This document shows positions 6,013 through 7,290 of a stretch of DNA of 7,290 bases, piece by piece; the first letter of the stretch is position 1, and each line of letters opens with the position of its first letter. Under the pieces are notes generated by a model that was not told where the DNA came from, did no database searches, and saw only the letters and a program-made list of their open reading frames with translations. Origin of the DNA: Anaerolineales bacterium (GTDB lineage Bacteria > Chloroflexota > Anaerolineae > Anaerolineales > UBA4823); NCBI GenBank assembly GCA_028687395.1, contig JAQUAE010000087.1:1-7290 (forward strand), in the 5' to 3' direction. The translations under genes were made by a program, and so were the position numbers.

Positions 6013-6894
6013 ATGCCCGCACGTATCGTTGCCATCATCCAGGCGCGCATGGCCTCCACCCGCCTTCCCGGCAAGGTGCTGCTCGACATTGCTGGGGAGC
6101 CGATGCTGGCGCGGGTGGTCGAGCGCACACGGCGGGCGCAAACGGTCGCCGAGGTGGTGGTGGCCACCACCAGCGAAGCCTCCGACGACGCCATCCTGGC
6201 GCTGTGCCAGGCGCGCGGCGTCCGCTGCCATCGCGGCAGCCAGCACGATGTGCTCGACCGCTATTACCAGGCCGCCCGCGCCGCGCAGGCTAAAATCATC
6301 GTGCGCATCACTGCCGATTGCCCGGCCATCGATGCCCAGCTCATCGACCAGGTGGTCCTCGCCCTCTTCGGCTTGAACGGGCGAGGGAGCAGCCTGGCGG
6401 GGGGCGCGGGGATTAACAACGACCCGCGCTTCGACTTCGCCGCCAACCGCCTGCCGCCCCCGTGGGGGCGCACTTTTCCTATCGGATTGGATGCGGAGGT
6501 GTGCACCTTCGCCGCGCTGGAGCGCGCCTGGAAGGAAGCCAGCCAACCGCACCAGCGCGAGCACGTAATGCCCTACATTTACGAGCCGCAGCGCTCCGTG
6601 CACGTCACCACCCTGGTCGACGTCCCCACCGAGGCGCCGCCCGAGACGCCTGCCGGTTTCTTTCGCGTGCTGCGCGTCGACCACGACCCTGACCTCGGCG
6701 CCCTGCGCTGGACGGTGGACACCGCCGGCGACCTGGAGCTCATGCGCAGAATCTTCGCCCATTTCAGCGGCCGCGACGACTTCTCCTGGCAGGACATCCT
6801 GAGCCTCTTCAAGGAACAGCCGGAGCTGGCCGAGATCAACGCTGGGGTGAGCCACAAAAGCGTGCACGACGTGGACCAACACTACCGAGGGTAA
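6013..6894 (+). CDS. spsF: SpsF-type cytidylyltransferase (CMP-sugar synthetase-like)
   Basis: The 293-residue product starts with the nucleotidyltransferase signature IIQARMASTRLPGK (8-21), followed by VVVATTSEASDD (48-59), RITADCP (98-104), FPIGLDAEV (155-163), REHVMPYIYE (182-191) and RWTVDTAGDLELMR (232-245). These are typical of SpsF, a relative of NeuA and KdsB. The family is thought to activate a 2-keto-3-deoxy acid with CTP to give its CMP derivative, the donor for glycosyltransferases, in the cytoplasm. It starts five bases after the GT4 gene, with the ribosome site spanning that gene's stop, so the two are clearly coupled. It is somewhat longer than the usual 240-260 residues; the extra length seems to sit around residues 120-150, a glycine-rich stretch followed by a proline-rich one. 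Pairing with the synthase upstream mirrors the spsE-spsF pairing of Bacillus spore-coat polysaccharide genes. The family is firm; the CMP-nonulosonate product is inferred. Confidence 0.85.
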   Translation: MPARIVAIIQARMASTRLPGKVLLDIAGEPMLARVVERTRRAQTVAEVVVATTSEASDDAILALCQARGVRCHRGSQHDVLDRYYQAARAAQAKIIVRITADCPAIDAQLIDQVVLALFGLNGRGSSLAGGAGINNDPRFDFAANRLPPPWGRTFPIGLDAEVCTFAALERAWKEASQPHQREHVMPYIYEPQRSVHVTTLVDVPTEAPPETPAGFFRVLRVDHDPDLGALRWTVDTAGDLELMRRIFAHFSGRDDFSWQDILSLFKEQPELAEINAGVSHKSVHDVDQHYRG

Positions 6895-6905
6895 ACAAGC
6901 TCAGT

Positions 6906-7290
6906 ATGGCTATACTGACCATTTTTTCCGCTCCCAAACCCTTCACCGATGGACACATCGACCTGATCCAGCGCAACGCCGTGCAGTCCTGGCGTCGACT
7001 GGAACCAGAGGCTCAGGTGGTGCTGGTGGGCGATGAAATCGGCATGGCCGAGGTTGCACGCGAGTACCAGGTGAGGCATGCCCCAGGGGCGGCGCGCAAC
7101 GAGCAGGGCACCCCGCTGGTCAGCTCGATCTTCACCCTGGCGCACCAGTGCAGCCAGAGCCCCCTGCTGGCCTACGTGAACGCCGACATCCTGCTGCTGC
7201 CCGAGTTCTTGCAGGCGGCGGTGAAAGCCGCTGAACGGCTGGATAAGTTCCTGGTTATCGGCCGGCGCTGGAACCTGGAGATCACCCGGC
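6906..7290 (+). CDS. Probable GT-A-like glycosyltransferase, N-terminal part (3' partial)
   Basis: The frame opened by the ATG at 6906 stays open to the window end (128 residues). It begins MAILTIFSAPKPFTDGHIDL, continues with IQRNAVQSWRRL (21-32) and VVLVGDEIGMAEVA (38-51), then NEQGTPLVSSIF (65-76) and LLAYVNADILLLPEFL (87-102). The AYVNADILL segment (89-97) resembles the DxD-bearing strand of GT-A glycosyltransferases, with N92 and D94 in the place of the metal-binding acids. The order of strands fits a nucleotide-diphospho-sugar transferase-like fold. It follows the cytidylyltransferase by 11 bases without a recognisable ribosome site. It probably adds a sugar to the same glycan, but substrate and family number cannot be assigned from this portion, and the catalytic C-terminal half lies outside the window. 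Confidence 0.7.
   Translation, partial: MAILTIFSAPKPFTDGHIDLIQRNAVQSWRRLEPEAQVVLVGDEIGMAEVAREYQVRHAPGAARNEQGTPLVSSIFTLAHQCSQSPLLAYVNADILLLPEFLQAAVKAAERLDKFLVIGRRWNLEITR

Noticed and set aside
5246..6022. Long open frame (258 codons) on the - strand opposite the GT4 gene
   Set aside because: It is fully antisense to a well-supported GT4 gene and has no motif of its own.
5977..6882. Long open frame (301 codons) on the - strand opposite the cytidylyltransferase gene
   Set aside because: It lies opposite a gene with clear SpsF motifs, has no recognisable domain, and is explained by GC-rich codon bias.

Overview
The window is a GC-rich stretch (strong G/C preference at third codon positions) with every credible gene on the + strand, tightly packed, and no terminator visible. 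It looks like the interior of a surface-polysaccharide or glycan operon built around a nonulosonic (sialic-acid-like) sugar. The organism cannot be fixed from sequence alone. The GC content, the divergent SpsE-type synthase with an SpsF-type activating enzyme, and the glycosyltransferase types are compatible with an environmental bacterium, for example Chloroflexota, but that is only an impression. No mobile element, RNA gene, CRISPR array or long non-coding region is present; the longest gap between genes is 112 bases.

Layout: (1) 1-114, the last 37 codons of an unrecognised gene. (2) 114-1775, a GT-B-fold, capsule-type glycosyltransferase-like protein. (3) 1759-2742, a very clear PseB/FlaA1-type UDP-GlcNAc 4,6-dehydratase. 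(4) 2743-2854, a 112-base gap holding an orphan ribosome site with an out-of-frame start codon and a weak promoter-like sequence. (5) 2855-3769, an RmlD-like short-chain dehydrogenase/reductase. (6) 3806-4873, a NeuB/PseI/SpsE-family nonulosonate synthase with a C-terminal SAF domain. (7) 4904-6007, a GT4-family glycosyltransferase. (8) 6013-6894, an SpsF-type cytidylyltransferase. (9) 6906 to the window end, the N-terminal 128 residues of a GT-A-like glycosyltransferase.

Proposed logic: the dehydratase makes a UDP-4-keto-6-deoxy-HexNAc and the RmlD-like enzyme may reduce or otherwise modify it. A UDP-removing enzyme, not in the window, would free the sugar. The synthase condenses it with phosphoenolpyruvate, the SpsF-like enzyme activates the nonulosonate with CTP, and one or more of the three glycosyltransferases transfers it or builds the rest of the glycan. 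No PseC aminotransferase, PseH acetyltransferase or PseG hydrolase lies between the dehydratase and the synthase, where a canonical pseudaminate or legionaminate cluster would often have them. A reductase sits there instead. This is the most interesting point: the pathway may make an unusual nonulosonate, for example one lacking the 7-amino group, or the missing genes may lie outside the window.
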